A stretch of DNA of 64,000 nucleotides from Myxococcus stipitatus DSM 14675 (GCF_000331735.1 NC_020126.1:6280501-6344500), one strand, 5' to 3'; numbered from the stretch's first letter, positions 35,581-45,723 are shown. The notes: generated by a model from the letters alone, not told the origin. Numbers and translations are program-made.

Positions 35581-37263
35581 CTACAGGGCCCTTCCGCTCC
35601 GCCGAAGTTTGTTCCGCCTCACCACCCCGAACTCACGCCGAGGACGCATCAGCCACAACGCCACCAGCACCAGCCCCGCCGCCGCCAGCGAGCTCCCACC
35701 CGCGCTGCAACCCACACCCCGCTCCGACTCCTCCGGGACAAAGGTCACGACTGACACCCCACCGAAATCCAGGGACATAGGCGCCACGTGCTCCCCAGGG
35801 ATGCGCTGTGCGCCCTCCTCCGCCGGAGCCTCCGCTTCCACCGCGCCGCACTGCGACGCATTGCCGTAGACACGAATGCGGAACGAGCTTCCTGCTTTTC
35901 CGGAGATGAGTGACGCCAGCCAGGTGTTTCCCTTCAGGGTGACGTTGCGAGCCACGAGCGACACGGTGGGCTTGAAGCTGGACGGGTCGACGATTTCAGC
36001 GCCATCCAGCCAGACCCAACCCGACGTGGCGCGCTCGCCGCTGTATCCATTGTCGACACACAACACACCGGCGCCCCGGCCGTAGAAGCCCAGGGACACG
36101 GCGTTGGGCTGCCCCGTGGTGCGAGCCACCTCCAGCGCCGCCAGCAGCGGCGTCTTGCCGGGCTGCAAGCACACCGATTCCGGCGTGGGCGCCGCCTCAC
36201 CTTCCGTCGCCGCCGCGTCGACACACGGGTTCCTGCCCGGCAGCTTGAAGGTGAAGGCGTGCACGTTGTAGTCGCCGTTCTCCCGCGCGGTCCACACCAC
36301 GCGCACGGTGCCGTCCTCGCTCACGCTCAAGTCGTTGAGGCTCTCGTCTCCCGGCGCATCGGTGAGCCGATACAGGATCTGCGTGTCCAGGTTGTAGAGC
36401 GCGATATCGAAGTGGCCCCTGGCCGGGTCCTTGCGCTCGAAGGCAATCAACGAGCCGCTGATGCTGGGGTTCGCATCGATGCCCGGCAGGGCCAGGTGCT
36501 GCTCGGTGCCGCCGTTGACGGACTTCCAGTAGATGTCCCGGTCCGAGCCCCCCTCCGCCATCCGCGTGCTCGCGTAGACGACGAGGTCTCCGTTGGTGTC
36601 CGGCTGGGACTCCTCACCCTCGCTGCCCGTGAGCGCCTGCGAGTAGAAGCCCGAGCCGCCCCAGCGCGCCTGCCAGACGTCGCATCCCTGCCCCGCCGCA
36701 TCGCACTTGGCCCAGACCACCGTCTTCCCGTCGGGGGACACCGAAGGCGTGCGGTCCAGCATCCGGTCATTCGTGAGCCGGGTGAGCGAGGCCTTGTCCA
36801 GGTCGTAGACGGCGATCTCCGGCTCCAGCGTGCTGCCGGTGTAGCCGAAGTCCTGCCACGCCACCGTGCGGCCGCCGACCACCGCGGACCTGCGGCTGCT
36901 GCCCGCCTGGGGCGCCAGCTCCACCGGGGCCTGCCCCGAGGACACGTCGTACGTGAAGATGGCGCTGGAGGTGCTGACGCGGGTGAACACCACCGTCTTG
37001 CCGCTGACGTCCGACACGAAGTCGAACGCGCCGCCGTTGGGGATGGCCTGGTCCGTTCCCGCCACCAGGTCGTGGTAGCGAATCTCGCTCTGACCTCCGG
37101 ACTCGCTCGTGTAGGCCACCAGGGCCCCACTCACGTGCGGGTCCGTCTGGTCTCCCGGGCCGCCATTCACCAGCTTGGAGACTCCCGAGAGCTCACCGAC
37201 TTCTGGAGCGGCGCCGGACAGTGCGGGGAGCAGACACGTCACAAGGGCGAGAGCACGTGGCAT
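35581..37263 (-). CDS. Secreted TolB-like beta-propeller with MYXO-CTERM end
   Basis: A 560-residue protein from ATG 37263, preceded by GGAAGGTGG 6 nt upstream; the frame continues back to 37443 without a ribosome site. The signal peptide is ALALVTCLLPALSGAAP. Residues about 30-370 repeat the TolB/WD40-like propeller pattern: TDPHVSGALVAYTSES, DRTPSVSPDGKTVVWAKC, ESQPDTNGDLVVYAST, NPSISGSLIAFERKD, LNDLSVSEDGTVRVVWTAR. A beta domain follows, then a MYXO-CTERM-like end (GVGCSAGGSS, hydrophobic segment, RPRR). It is the first of four surface genes; FecR-like and sensor-kinase genes lie upstream on the same strand. Probably surface-anchored; function unknown. Confidence 0.85.
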   Translation of the reverse strand: MPRALALVTCLLPALSGAAPEVGELSGVSKLVNGGPGDQTDPHVSGALVAYTSESGGQSEIRYHDLVAGTDQAIPNGGAFDFVSDVSGKTVVFTRVSTSSAIFTYDVSSGQAPVELAPQAGSSRRSAVVGGRTVAWQDFGYTGSTLEPEIAVYDLDKASLTRLTNDRMLDRTPSVSPDGKTVVWAKCDAAGQGCDVWQARWGGSGFYSQALTGSEGEESQPDTNGDLVVYASTRMAEGGSDRDIYWKSVNGGTEQHLALPGIDANPSISGSLIAFERKDPARGHFDIALYNLDTQILYRLTDAPGDESLNDLSVSEDGTVRVVWTARENGDYNVHAFTFKLPGRNPCVDAAATEGEAAPTPESVCLQPGKTPLLAALEVARTTGQPNAVSLGFYGRGAGVLCVDNGYSGERATSGWVWLDGAEIVDPSSFKPTVSLVARNVTLKGNTWLASLISGKAGSSFRIRVYGNASQCGAVEAEAPAEEGAQRIPGEHVAPMSLDFGGVSVVTFVPEESERGVGCSAGGSSLAAAGLVLVALWLMRPRREFGVVRRNKLRRSGRAL

Positions 37264-37508
37264 CGGCAACCACCTTCCGAGGGGGGACTCCACAACGACA
37301 GACCCATGGCCCGCACAAGGCGCAGTGGGCCCGGAATCCACCCCGGAGCGTGCTTCCCACGGCAACCACGGCCGGCCGGACTTCAGGCCCCGCGGCTTTG
37401 CGCACCAGCGCTTTCGCCCTGGATTGCCCTTGAACAGGAACAACTGTGGGAACGAAGTCTAGGAAGCCCCTCCCTCGAGGGTCAAGCCGCTCGCCCGCAT
37501 GCCTGCTC

Positions 37509-38477
37509 TCAGTGCGCGCCGTCGCTGGCTTGATTCCAGATGTCCGGGTCCGTCTTCAGCGAAGGGGGCCGCGTGTCGACGATGAGCTCCGCCTTGTCGC
37601 GTTGCTCGACGCGCCCGACGCCCACCGCTCGGACATCGATGGTGTTGGAGCCTTCCTTGAGCTTCACCTTGCGCTCGAAGCGTCCGTCCGCGTCTGCAGT
37701 GACACGCACATCGTTCACCTGCACGCGACTTCCGGGAGATGTCTGCCCGCGAACAATCAGGTCCTTCTCGCGGCGGGTGCGCTCCGAGGGCCAGTCCACC
37801 TTGAGCAGCAGGCTGGTGGGGACCGGGGACGGCTCCGAGGGGGCCTGACCGGGGCGAATCACGGACTGCTGGCCGGCGCGGACGATGACGACCTTGCCCT
37901 GGCCCACCAACGTCACCTCGCCCTCGCGCGTGCCCACCGCGACGGTGCCCTCGCCGTTGCTCGTCATGGTGAAGGCACCGGCTTCTTGCAGCTTCGCCAC
38001 CGCGTCGCTCTTCGCGGCCTTCACCTCGAAGGTGTGGCGCTTGCCGGAGCGGACGATGGCGGTGGCCATACCGTTGGCGAGCCGCACGCTCGAGAGGGTC
38101 GGCTTCAGGTCCTCGACGGACACCTCGGTGCCGGGGTCCATGCGGAACTCCACCACCTCGCCGCCGATGAGCACCGCGTACGAGCCGTCGTCCGTGCGCA
38201 CCTTGTCATCACGCCGCAGCGCCATGCCCACGGAGGCCTTGCGCCAGGAGCCGTCGCCTTCCTTCACCTCGACGGTGCCCGTCACCTCGGTGAGCTCCAG
38301 CTCCAGGGCCTTCTCCTCCTCCGGGGGACTCACGGGCGCCACGGGCGGCGCGGGCGGTGGAGGTGGCGGCGGTGGATGGTGGAGGAAGAGGAACCAGCCC
38401 AGCGGCAAGGCCGCGAGAATCAGCACGAGGCCGACGTAGAAGGGCGTCTGGCGCCGGGTGGGGCGGGGCTCGGCCAT
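37509..38477 (-). CDS. Membrane-anchored FecR-domain protein
   Basis: A 322-residue protein with an N-terminal membrane segment (FYVGLVLILAALPLGWFLFL) followed by an eight-Pro stretch, so most of it faces the periplasm. The core is FecR-like beta structure: VTGTVEVKEGDGSWRKASVG, GMALRRDDKVRTDDGSYAVL, TEVSVEDLKPTLSSVRLANG. The C-terminus adds an Ig-like Big domain (VRGQTSPGSRVQVNDVRV, VKLKEGSNTIDVRAVG). FecR proteins usually regulate an ECF sigma factor, but none lies nearby; in myxobacteria such proteins also occur alone. It starts 35 nt after the sensor histidine kinase, suggesting co-transcription. Confidence 0.85.
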   Translation of the reverse strand: MAEPRPTRRQTPFYVGLVLILAALPLGWFLFLHHPPPPPPPPAPPVAPVSPPEEEKALELELTEVTGTVEVKEGDGSWRKASVGMALRRDDKVRTDDGSYAVLIGGEVVEFRMDPGTEVSVEDLKPTLSSVRLANGMATAIVRSGKRHTFEVKAAKSDAVAKLQEAGAFTMTSNGEGTVAVGTREGEVTLVGQGKVVIVRAGQQSVIRPGQAPSEPSPVPTSLLLKVDWPSERTRREKDLIVRGQTSPGSRVQVNDVRVTADADGRFERKVKLKEGSNTIDVRAVGVGRVEQRDKAELIVDTRPPSLKTDPDIWNQASDGAH

Positions 38478-38512
38478 GCGACTTCCTAGCTATCACAGCC
38501 CGAGTGGGAAGC

Positions 38513-40360
38513 TCAGGCCCTCGGCAACTCCACGATGAAGCAGGCCCCCTGCCCGACCTCCGAGCGCACCGTCAGCGTCCCTCCCGCCTCCGTCACGACT
38601 CGCCAGGACACGCTCAACCCCAACCCCACGTTGGACCACACGTCCTTCGTCGTGAAGAAGGGCTCGAAGATGCGGGGTCGGATGTCGGGAGAGATGCCCT
38701 TCCCCGTGTCCTCCACCTCCAGGAAGGTGCTCCCGTCCCGCTGCCCCGTGCGCAGGGTGAGCCGCCGGGTGGGTGACTTCAGCATCGCCGTGCGCGCGTT
38801 GGACAGCAGCGCCAGCACGACCTGCGACAGGTGCCCCGGGTCCGCGCGAACACGGCCCAGGCCCGGCGCCAACTGAGTGACAAGAGTCACTCCGTCACTG
38901 AGGACTTGATGCTCCGTGAGGCTGAGCGCGTCGCGCACCACGGCGTTGAGGTCCACCGGGCGCAGGTCGGCGCGCTCGCGCTGCTGGGAGAAGCGCAGGA
39001 GGTTCTGGGTGATCTCCTTGCAGCGCTTGGCGCTCTGCTCGATCTTGCGCAGCGTCGTCAGGTCCGGGTCCGCCGGGCCGCGGTCCAGCATGAGCAGCTG
39101 CACGTTGCCGAGGATGCCGGCCAGCGGGTTGTTGATTTCGTGTGCCACGCCCGCGCCGAGCTGCCCCACCGCCGCCAGCTTCTGCGCCTCGAGCAGCTGG
39201 GCCTGGGCGCTGCGCAGCTCCTGGGTGGCCTCGTCCACGCGCACGCGGAGGTCGTCGTTCCAGCTCAGCATCCGCGCGCGCGCCGACTCCAGCTCCTCGC
39301 CCATGCGGTTGAAGGTGGTGGCCAGCTCGCTCAGCTCGTCCTGTCCGCGCACGGCGACACGCCGGTCCAGCTCTCCGCGTCCGTACGCCTCCGCGCCCTG
39401 GACGACCTCCGACAGCCGCTGGTTCAAGCGCCGGGTGAAGAGCGCGCCGAAGCCCAGCAGCACCACGAAGGCCGCGCCGATGGAGGCGAGCACCGTCCGC
39501 CGCATGGCCCGCACCGGCGCCAGCGCCGAGGCCTCGTCCACCTCCACCACGACGTCGAAGCGAAGCCCGCGCGTGACTCGGGCCACGCTCACCCGACGGG
39601 GCGGCCCCTCCACGCGGAAGCTGCGCACGGAGTCCGGCTCGGTGGCGACCGGGGCCAGCAGGTGCGCGACCAACTCCGGGGCCAGCGTCGTCATCCGCCG
39701 CTCCGGCTCCGAGCTGGCGAGGATGCGCCGGTCCTCGTCCACCAGGTCCACCCGCCCCAGCGCCCCGGGCGGGCGGCGGCGCAGGGCGGCCTCGAGCGGC
39801 GCGAAGACGACCTCGGCCAGGGCGAAGGGCGCGTCCTCGCCCTCCGCCAGCTTCACCGCCACCGTCACCGCCGCGCGGCCACTCTCCCCCAGGACATACG
39901 CGCTCCCGAGCGCCGCCTGTCCCTTGCCGCCCGCGCGAAGCGGCTGCACGGGCACGGAGCTCAACATCCGCTCCACCCCATCCGCCTGGAAGCCCGGGTG
40001 GCCCTCCGAGCCCTGCGCGCGGAACACGGGTGAGCCCACCAGCCGCCCCTGCGAGTCCAGCTTCATCACCGCGCTGACCGCGGGGGACTGGCCGTACAGC
40101 AGGCGCAGCCCTCCCACCGTCTCCGCCTCCGTGGCGGCCTGCCAGTTGATGAGCTCCGCGGAGCGCGCCAGCGCGTCCACGACCTCCATCAGCGAGGCGC
40201 CCACGGCCTCCGCGGTGGCGGAAGCCTGGGTGCGTTGCTCGGCGTCGATGCGCGCGGCGAGCTCCGCCTCCGCGCTCGACAGGAGCAGGAAGCCGACCGC
40301 GGCGAGCGGCAGCACCGTCGCCGCGAGCATGAACAGGACCAGTTGCTGGTAGAGCCTCAC
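38513..40360 (-). CDS. Membrane sensor histidine kinase (extracytoplasmic sensor, HAMP)
   Basis: A 615-residue kinase with two membrane segments (about 7-29, LVLFMLAATVLPLAAVGFLL; about 280-305, TVLASIGAAFVVLLGFGALF). Between them lies a roughly 250-residue periplasmic sensor of Cache-like length. A HAMP domain (RLNQRLSEVVQGAEAYGRGEL) and a coiled coil (LDDLRVRVDEATQELRSAQA type) follow. HisKA carries His407 in GVAHEINNPLAGI, and the HATPase has QVVLALLSNARTAM, DTGKGI and GLGLSVS. There is no receiver domain, so the partner is probably elsewhere; the overlapping upstream gene (43752-40357) offers receivers. Ligand unknown. Confidence 0.92.
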   Translation of the reverse strand: MRLYQQLVLFMLAATVLPLAAVGFLLLSSAEAELAARIDAEQRTQASATAEAVGASLMEVVDALARSAELINWQAATEAETVGGLRLLYGQSPAVSAVMKLDSQGRLVGSPVFRAQGSEGHPGFQADGVERMLSSVPVQPLRAGGKGQAALGSAYVLGESGRAAVTVAVKLAEGEDAPFALAEVVFAPLEAALRRRPPGALGRVDLVDEDRRILASSEPERRMTTLAPELVAHLLAPVATEPDSVRSFRVEGPPRRVSVARVTRGLRFDVVVEVDEASALAPVRAMRRTVLASIGAAFVVLLGFGALFTRRLNQRLSEVVQGAEAYGRGELDRRVAVRGQDELSELATTFNRMGEELESARARMLSWNDDLRVRVDEATQELRSAQAQLLEAQKLAAVGQLGAGVAHEINNPLAGILGNVQLLMLDRGPADPDLTTLRKIEQSAKRCKEITQNLLRFSQQRERADLRPVDLNAVVRDALSLTEHQVLSDGVTLVTQLAPGLGRVRADPGHLSQVVLALLSNARTAMLKSPTRRLTLRTGQRDGSTFLEVEDTGKGISPDIRPRIFEPFFTTKDVWSNVGLGLSVSWRVVTEAGGTLTVRSEVGQGACFIVELPRA

Positions 40361-43300
40361 CCGGCGACGGAGCGTACCACCTGCTCCCGGTCGCTGCGCA
40401 GGTAGACGGAGCCCTGGATGGCCTTGGCCCGTTTCTTCATGTCCGCCGCACGACGTGCCAGCTCCGCGTGGTCCTGGGTGCCGTCGGTCATCACCGCGAC
40501 AATGGACACGCTCATGATGGGGAAGCGGCGGCGCTCCCCGAAGCGGTCCTCTGCCTCGATGTGGCCCCGCTCCCGGTCCTGCCGGTCGTAGTACAGCGGG
40601 ATGATGCGGTCGAAGGTCTCGATGGCCGTCTGGCAGACGCGGTCCACCGACTCCGGCGCGGCGATGAAGACGAAGTCGTCCCCGGCCACATGGCCCAGGA
40701 AGTCTCCGGGCACCCCTTCCTGCGCGAAGATTTCACGCATCAGGTCACCCGTCTGACGCACGACGCCGTCCGCCTTCGCGAAGCCGTAGTAGTCGTTGTA
40801 GGCCTTGAGGTTGTCCAGGTCCAGGTAGCAGAAGGCGAAGGGCCGCCGCGCCACCAGGCGCCGCTGCACCTCGCGCTCGATGGCCGTGGAGCCCGGCAGC
40901 TGCGTCGTGGGCGACGCGGACAGCTCCTGCTCCTTGCGCCGCAGCACGCTCTCCACCCGGGCGCCCAGCTCCAGCGCGTCGAAGGGCTTGGTGAGGTAGT
41001 CGTCGCCGCCCAGCTTGAGGGCGCGCACCTTCGAGGACGTCTCCGCGCGCGCGGAGATGAAGATGACGGAGATGTGGCCGCTGGCGCGCTCGGCCTTGAT
41101 CTCCTCCAGGAAGAGGAAGCCGTCGCCATCCGGCAGCGTCACGTCCAGCAGGATGACGTCCGGCCGGCGCTCGCGCAGGGAGCGGCGCCCCTCGTCCAGC
41201 GAGCCCGCCACCATCACGTCGAAGCCGATGTTCTCCAGCACCTCGCGGCAGATGATGGCGATCTTCTGGTCGTCGTCCACCACCAGCACCCGCCCGTGGG
41301 CCGGACCGGAGCGGCCTCGCACCAGCGAGTCCACCGAGGCCAGGAGCTTGTCCGGCGTCAGCGGCCGCACCAGGAACGCATCGGCCCCCGCGCGGAAGGC
41401 GCGCTGGCGCTCGTCGAAGGCGGACGTGAGCAGCAGCGGCGCGCGGCGCGTCTCCGGGTCATGCCGGAGGATCTCCGCCAGCCGCAGCCCGTCGACGTCC
41501 GGCAACCGCACGGACACCAGCACCATGTCCGGATGATGCTTGCGAGCGCTCGCCAGGCCCTCCTCGGCGTTGAAGGCCAGCCGAACCTCGTAGCCCCGCG
41601 CGGACATCAGCGCCTTGGCGATGTAGCCCACCTCGGGCTCGCCCTCGATGACCAGCACCCGCCCCCGGCTCTCGCGCCTGCGAGGCCCGGGCACCTCCGC
41701 CGAGTCCTCCGACTGCCGCAGCTCCGGCGGCGGCTCCGTGGGCAGCACCGCCATGAAGCGCACGCCGTCCGCGCACGGCTCACACCAGATGCGGCCGCCG
41801 TGGGACTCCACGATGTTGCGGCAGATGGCCAGGCCCAGGCCCGTGCCGCGCACGGTGCGGTTCGCCTTGGTGCGCGCCTGCTCGAAGCGGTCGAAGATGC
41901 GCTCCAGGCTGTCCTCGGCGATGGGGTCTCCGCTGTTCCAGCAGGAGAGCACCACGTAGCCGGGGAGGCTGGACGTGGCGTGCAGCTCCACGCGCACCTC
42001 GCCGCCCTCCGGGGTGAACTTCACCGCGTTGTTGAGCAGGTTGTTGAGGACCTGGTTGAGCCGGTTCGGGTCCGCCAGGACACGCAGCGGATGGCGCGGC
42101 AGCTTGGGCGTCACCAGCACGCGCTTCTCGCCGAAGGCCGGGCCGTACTTCTCCACCACCCGCTGGACGAGCTCGTCCAGGTAGGCCACCTCGAAGTTCA
42201 TCCGCAGGCGGCCCTTGGCGAACTTCGACAGGTCCAAGAGGTCGTCGACGATGGTGTTGAGCTTCTCCGTCGAGTCCCGCGCGAGCGACAGGTAGCGGCG
42301 CTGCCGCTCGTTGATGTCGCCCGCCATGAAGTTGAGCACCAGGTCCAGCGCGCCGGAGATGGACGTGAGCGGCGTGCGCAGCTCGTGGCTCACCATGGAG
42401 ACGAACTCGTCCTTGCGCTCCTCCAGGCGCTTCTGGTCGGTGATGTCGCGCAGCACCACGCACACGCCTCGCAGCGTCCCGCGCGCGTCGCTCACGGGCG
42501 TGGTGGTCGTCTGCACGTGGCGGTCGAAGAGCTTCACCTCCTCGCGCAGCACCTGCGTGCCGCTGTACTCCCAGCCTCGCACCAGGTGGAAGGGCTGGAA
42601 GCCCAGCCGCTCCTCCATCATCCGGCTGGTGTGCTCCGTCGGGTCATCGCCCACGCGCAGCAGCCGCCGCGCCGCGGGGTTCATCACGACGATGTCGTTC
42701 TTCTCGTCGGTGAGCACCACGCCGTCGGCCATGGACTCCACCATCCGCTCCATGCGGTGGCGGGCTTCCTCCTCCGCCGAGCGCAGGGACTGGATAGCGT
42801 CCGCCGTCTGGTTGGCGAGCACGTCCAGCAGCACGCCGTCGTCCTCGGTGAAGGCGTCCGCGCGCTGGCTGAAGAGCGACAACATGCCCACCGGGCGGCC
42901 TCCAGCCACCAGGTTCACCGTGAGCTGGCTGGGGTACACCACCGGCGCCGCCACGTCCTGGGTCGTCGTCCCCGCCACGCGGGTGATGACCCGGTCCTCC
43001 GGCAACAACAGGCCGCTGCTCTTGCGGTACGCGCCGAGCATCGACTCCTTCACGCCGAGCAGCGCCTGCTCGCCCACGGTGCCATGGCAGCGCAGCCGCA
43101 GCGTCGCGCTGCGAGACTCATCCGGAGCGATGAGCGCCGCGCCGCAGTCGTACGGCAGCACCCGCGCCACGGCGATGAGCACGCGGTCGATGATGTTGTC
43201 GTAGCTGGCCGGGTCGTTCGCGCTGGCGCGGCTCACCTCGTACAGGACGAAGAGCGCTTCCACGCGCTGGTGGAGCTGGCGGATGAGCCTCTCCTTGTCC

Positions 43301-43752
43301 CGCCGCAGCTGCGTGTACTCCACCGCGTTCTTCACGGTGATGAGCAGGTCGTTCACGTCCCAGGGCTTGGTGATGTAGCGATACACCTGTCCCTGGTTGA
43401 TGGCCGCGATGAGGTCGTCGGGGTCCGTGAACCCCGTCAACAACAGCGTGGTGACATCGAAGCCCTCGGCGCGTGCGGTCGCCGCCAGCTCGATGCCCGT
43501 CATCTCCGGCATGCGCTGGTCCGTGACGAGCACATCCACCTGCTCGCGACGGAGGACTTCCAATGCGGCCTGACCACTCAGGGCCGTGAGGACGCGATAC
43601 CGGCGCTGAAACATCCGCGACAGGATGTCCAGGACGTCGGCCTCGTCGTCGACGAAGAGCAGCGTGTGGCGGAGCTCGGACAAAGCAGGCGGAATTGTAC
43701 GTCGAGATCGTCTACTGCCCTCAAGAACTGAGAATGCCGAAAAGTTCGACAC
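40357..43752 (-). CDS. Multi-domain signalling hub: REC-GAF-PAS-HisKA-HATPase-REC-REC-GGDEF
   Basis: A 1131-residue cytoplasmic protein. In order: receiver 1 (Asp78 in LVTDQRMP), a GAF-like domain (about 155-325), PAS (about 330-435), HisKA with His456 ([11 protein letters not shown]), HATPase ([25 protein letters not shown]), receiver 2 (about 690-800), receiver 3 (Asp870 in ILLDVTLP) and a GGDEF domain (about 925-1115). Receiver 2 has Ser747 instead of the phospho-Asp. The GGDEF loop reads AGDDF (1023-1027) and the usual inhibitory RxxD reads VPGD, so cyclase activity and product inhibition are doubtful. The stop overlaps the next kinase's start. The GTG at 43752 has a weak ribosome site, and a start farther in is possible. 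It is divergent from lexA. Confidence 0.88.
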   Translation of the reverse strand: MSNFSAFSVLEGSRRSRRTIPPALSELRHTLLFVDDEADVLDILSRMFQRRYRVLTALSGQAALEVLRREQVDVLVTDQRMPEMTGIELAATARAEGFDVTTLLLTGFTDPDDLIAAINQGQVYRYITKPWDVNDLLITVKNAVEYTQLRRDKERLIRQLHQRVEALFVLYEVSRASANDPASYDNIIDRVLIAVARVLPYDCGAALIAPDESRSATLRLRCHGTVGEQALLGVKESMLGAYRKSSGLLLPEDRVITRVAGTTTQDVAAPVVYPSQLTVNLVAGGRPVGMLSLFSQRADAFTEDDGVLLDVLANQTADAIQSLRSAEEEARHRMERMVESMADGVVLTDEKNDIVVMNPAARRLLRVGDDPTEHTSRMMEERLGFQPFHLVRGWEYSGTQVLREEVKLFDRHVQTTTTPVSDARGTLRGVCVVLRDITDQKRLEERKDEFVSMVSHELRTPLTSISGALDLVLNFMAGDINERQRRYLSLARDSTEKLNTIVDDLLDLSKFAKGRLRMNFEVAYLDELVQRVVEKYGPAFGEKRVLVTPKLPRHPLRVLADPNRLNQVLNNLLNNAVKFTPEGGEVRVELHATSSLPGYVVLSCWNSGDPIAEDSLERIFDRFEQARTKANRTVRGTGLGLAICRNIVESHGGRIWCEPCADGVRFMAVLPTEPPPELRQSEDSAEVPGPRRRESRGRVLVIEGEPEVGYIAKALMSARGYEVRLAFNAEEGLASARKHHPDMVLVSVRLPDVDGLRLAEILRHDPETRRAPLLLTSAFDERQRAFRAGADAFLVRPLTPDKLLASVDSLVRGRSGPAHGRVLVVDDDQKIAIICREVLENIGFDVMVAGSLDEGRRSLRERRPDVILLDVTLPDGDGFLFLEEIKAERASGHISVIFISARAETSSKVRALKLGGDDYLTKPFDALELGARVESVLRRKEQELSASPTTQLPGSTAIEREVQRRLVARRPFAFCYLDLDNLKAYNDYYGFAKADGVVRQTGDLMREIFAQEGVPGDFLGHVAGDDFVFIAAPESVDRVCQTAIETFDRIIPLYYDRQDRERGHIEAEDRFGERRRFPIMSVSIVAVMTDGTQDHAELARRAADMKKRAKAIQGSVYLRSDREQVVRSVAG

Positions 43753-43791
43753 GCACTCGCGGTGCGTAGTGGGACACTGAACGGATTGACT

Positions 43792-43808
43792 CTACACGTA
43801 TGTTCAGG
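43792..43808 (+). promoter_or_regulatory. Candidate LexA (SOS) box
   Basis: CTACACGTATGTTCAGG fits the M. xanthus LexA-binding consensus as I recall it (CTRHAMRYBYGTTCAGS) at every position but one (A where B is expected). It lies 74 nt upstream of the lexA ATG and 40 nt upstream of the divergent hub kinase start at 43752. Likely autoregulation of lexA, possibly also control of the hub gene. Confidence 0.7.
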
Positions 43809-43881
43809 GAAAGTGGACACTGAAAGCCTGTTGCCTGGGGAACTGTCCCAAGGGAATCAGGCCGGCCGAGCGAGGGAGCGC

Positions 43882-44547
43882 ATGGAAGAGCTGACGGACC
43901 GCCAGCGCGAGATTCTCAGCTTCATCGTCAAGGAGACCGAGACGCGCGGTTTCCCGCCGACGATTCGGGAGATTGGCGAGCACATGGACATCCGCTCCAC
44001 CAACGGGGTGAACGACCACCTCAAGGCGCTGGAGCGAAAGGGCTACCTGAACCGCGGCGAGCAGCAGAGCCGCTCGCTGGTGCCCACCAAGCGTGCCCGG
44101 CTGCTGCTGGGGCTGGGAGCCAAGCGGGATGCGGGGATGATCGAGGTCCCCCTGCTGGGCAAGGTGGCGGCGGGTGCGCCCCTGCTCGCCCAGGAGCACA
44201 TGGAGGACTCGGTCAAGATCGACAGCTTCCTGCTGGGAGGCGTCAACGGCCGGGAGGTCTTCGCCCTGCGGGTGAAGGGCCAGTCGATGATTGACGACGG
44301 CATCCACGACGGCGACTACCTCTTCGTGAAGAAGACGCCGGCGGCCCAGCCGGGCGACATCGTGGTGGCGCTCATCGAGGACGAGGCCACGGTGAAGCGC
44401 TACTACCCGGAAGGCGACCGCATCCGCTTCCAGCCGGCGAACGCCACCATGCAGCCCATCTACGTGAGCCGGACGGAGTTCCGCTCGACGATGATCCTGG
44501 GCCTCGTGGTGGGCGTGTACCGCAAGATGCAGGGCGGGCGCGCGTAG
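43882..44547 (+). CDS. lexA: LexA repressor, SOS response
   Basis: A 221-residue protein from ATG 43882, with GAGGGAG upstream; the open frame back to 43762 is untranslated leader. Residues 1-65 form the winged helix ([31 protein letters not shown]). The peptidase domain carries the self-cleavage bond Ala97-Gly98 (VAAGAP), Ser135 ([10 protein letters not shown]) and Lys172 (EATVKRYY). LexA represses DNA-damage genes until RecA filament triggers self-cleavage. A probable LexA box lies 74 nt upstream, consistent with autoregulation. It is convergent with the TPR lipoprotein gene. Confidence 0.96.
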   Translation: MEELTDRQREILSFIVKETETRGFPPTIREIGEHMDIRSTNGVNDHLKALERKGYLNRGEQQSRSLVPTKRARLLLGLGAKRDAGMIEVPLLGKVAAGAPLLAQEHMEDSVKIDSFLLGGVNGREVFALRVKGQSMIDDGIHDGDYLFVKKTPAAQPGDIVVALIEDEATVKRYYPEGDRIRFQPANATMQPIYVSRTEFRSTMILGLVVGVYRKMQGGRA

Positions 44548-44572
44548 TGCCGCGCCCTTGGGCCGAGGTGGC

Positions 44573-45709
44573 TCAGGGGCACTTCTTCACGGCGGGGTCC
44601 GCGGCGGCCGCGCGGGCACAGGCGGCGGTCCGCAGGGCCACATCCTTCAGCTCGTGGGCGAGCTTCGCCGTGGCGAGCTGAAGGGCGACGTCCTTCTGCA
44701 AGTCATGCTCGGCGCTCAGGTTGGCCAGGATGCGCAGCGCGTCCGGCTTGCGCCCCATGGTGACGAGCAGGTCGGCCAGCTCCTTCAGCTCGCGCACGTC
44801 GTTGCCCTGTACGGACTCCAGCGCCTCGGCGAGCTCCTGCTCCGCGCCCTCCTGGCTCTTCATGGCGAGCTGGATGCGGGCCAGCGCCACGTGGACGATG
44901 GCGCGGTCCTTCACGCGCAGGGATTCCTTGTACGCGGCGATGGCATCTCCGGGCTTGTCCAGCTGCAGATGGATGGTGCCCACCAGCTCCCAGAGTGTCG
45001 GGTCCCTGGGCGCCAGGCCCGCGGCCTCCTGATACGCGGCGGCGGCCTCGCGCAGCTTGCCCGCGCGCACCAGCGAGTCCCCCAGCGTGGTGTACACGCC
45101 CGAGGAGCGCACGCCCTCGTTCACGGACTTCTGCGCGAGCGCGAGCAGCTCCGCGTGGCGGTCCTGCTTGCCGAGCACCTCGAACGCGCGCAGGAGGAGC
45201 TCCGACTTCGACTCCCCCGAGGCGGCCCCGGCGGCCAGGGTGAAGTGGCGGACGGCGTCGTCGAGCTCCCCCTTCTTGAGGTGGATCTCCGCCAGTTGCT
45301 CCAGCGCGTTGAAGTCGTTGGGGTACAGGGCCACGGCCTTGCGCAGCGAGCCCAGCGCCTCGTCCGTCTTTCCAAGCTGGGCCTGGACGAAGCCCAGGCG
45401 GCTCCAGTTGGTGGAGCGCTTGGGCTCCAGCTTGAGCGCGGCCTCGAACTCGGTGGAGGCCTCGGGGAGCTTGCCCATGGAGATATAGACCTCGCCTCGG
45501 GCCGCGGGCAGGCGCGGATCATTGGGGGCCAGCGCGTGCATCTGCTCGTACGAGGCGAGCGCCGCCTCGAAGTGACCCTGGAGGTACTCGGCGGTGCCTT
45601 TGACGTAGAGCCCCTCCGCGTGGTCCTTCGGCGTCACACTGGGACGCTCGTCACACGCGGCGGAGGCGAGCAGGGCAATCAGCGGCAAGGCGCGCAGGCG
45701 CGAGTTCAT
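44573..45709 (-). CDS. TPR-repeat lipoprotein
   Basis: A 378-residue lipoprotein; the signal peptide ends in ASAACDE with lipid Cys19. The mature part is almost entirely tetratricopeptide repeats: AEYLQGHFEAALASYEQMHAL, AARGEVYISMGKLPEASTEF, SRLGFVQAQLGKTDEALGSL, LEQLAEIHLKKGELDDAVRH, TLGDSLVRAGKLREAAAAY and ELVGTIHLQLDKPGDAIAAY. Such proteins scaffold envelope complexes. It lies 14 nt after the CsgG-like gene and is the last gene of the surE-nlpD-like operon. Partner unknown. Confidence 0.88.
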   Translation of the reverse strand: MNSRLRALPLIALLASAACDERPSVTPKDHAEGLYVKGTAEYLQGHFEAALASYEQMHALAPNDPRLPAARGEVYISMGKLPEASTEFEAALKLEPKRSTNWSRLGFVQAQLGKTDEALGSLRKAVALYPNDFNALEQLAEIHLKKGELDDAVRHFTLAAGAASGESKSELLLRAFEVLGKQDRHAELLALAQKSVNEGVRSSGVYTTLGDSLVRAGKLREAAAAYQEAAGLAPRDPTLWELVGTIHLQLDKPGDAIAAYKESLRVKDRAIVHVALARIQLAMKSQEGAEQELAEALESVQGNDVRELKELADLLVTMGRKPDALRILANLSAEHDLQKDVALQLATAKLAHELKDVALRTAACARAAAADPAVKKCP

Positions 45710-45723
45710 GGCGGCTCCTAATC

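Noticed and set aside
40468-43731. A 1087-residue plus-strand frame opposite the hub kinase
   Set aside because: His/Arg/Gln-rich without domains, and the minus-strand frame has complete signalling domains.
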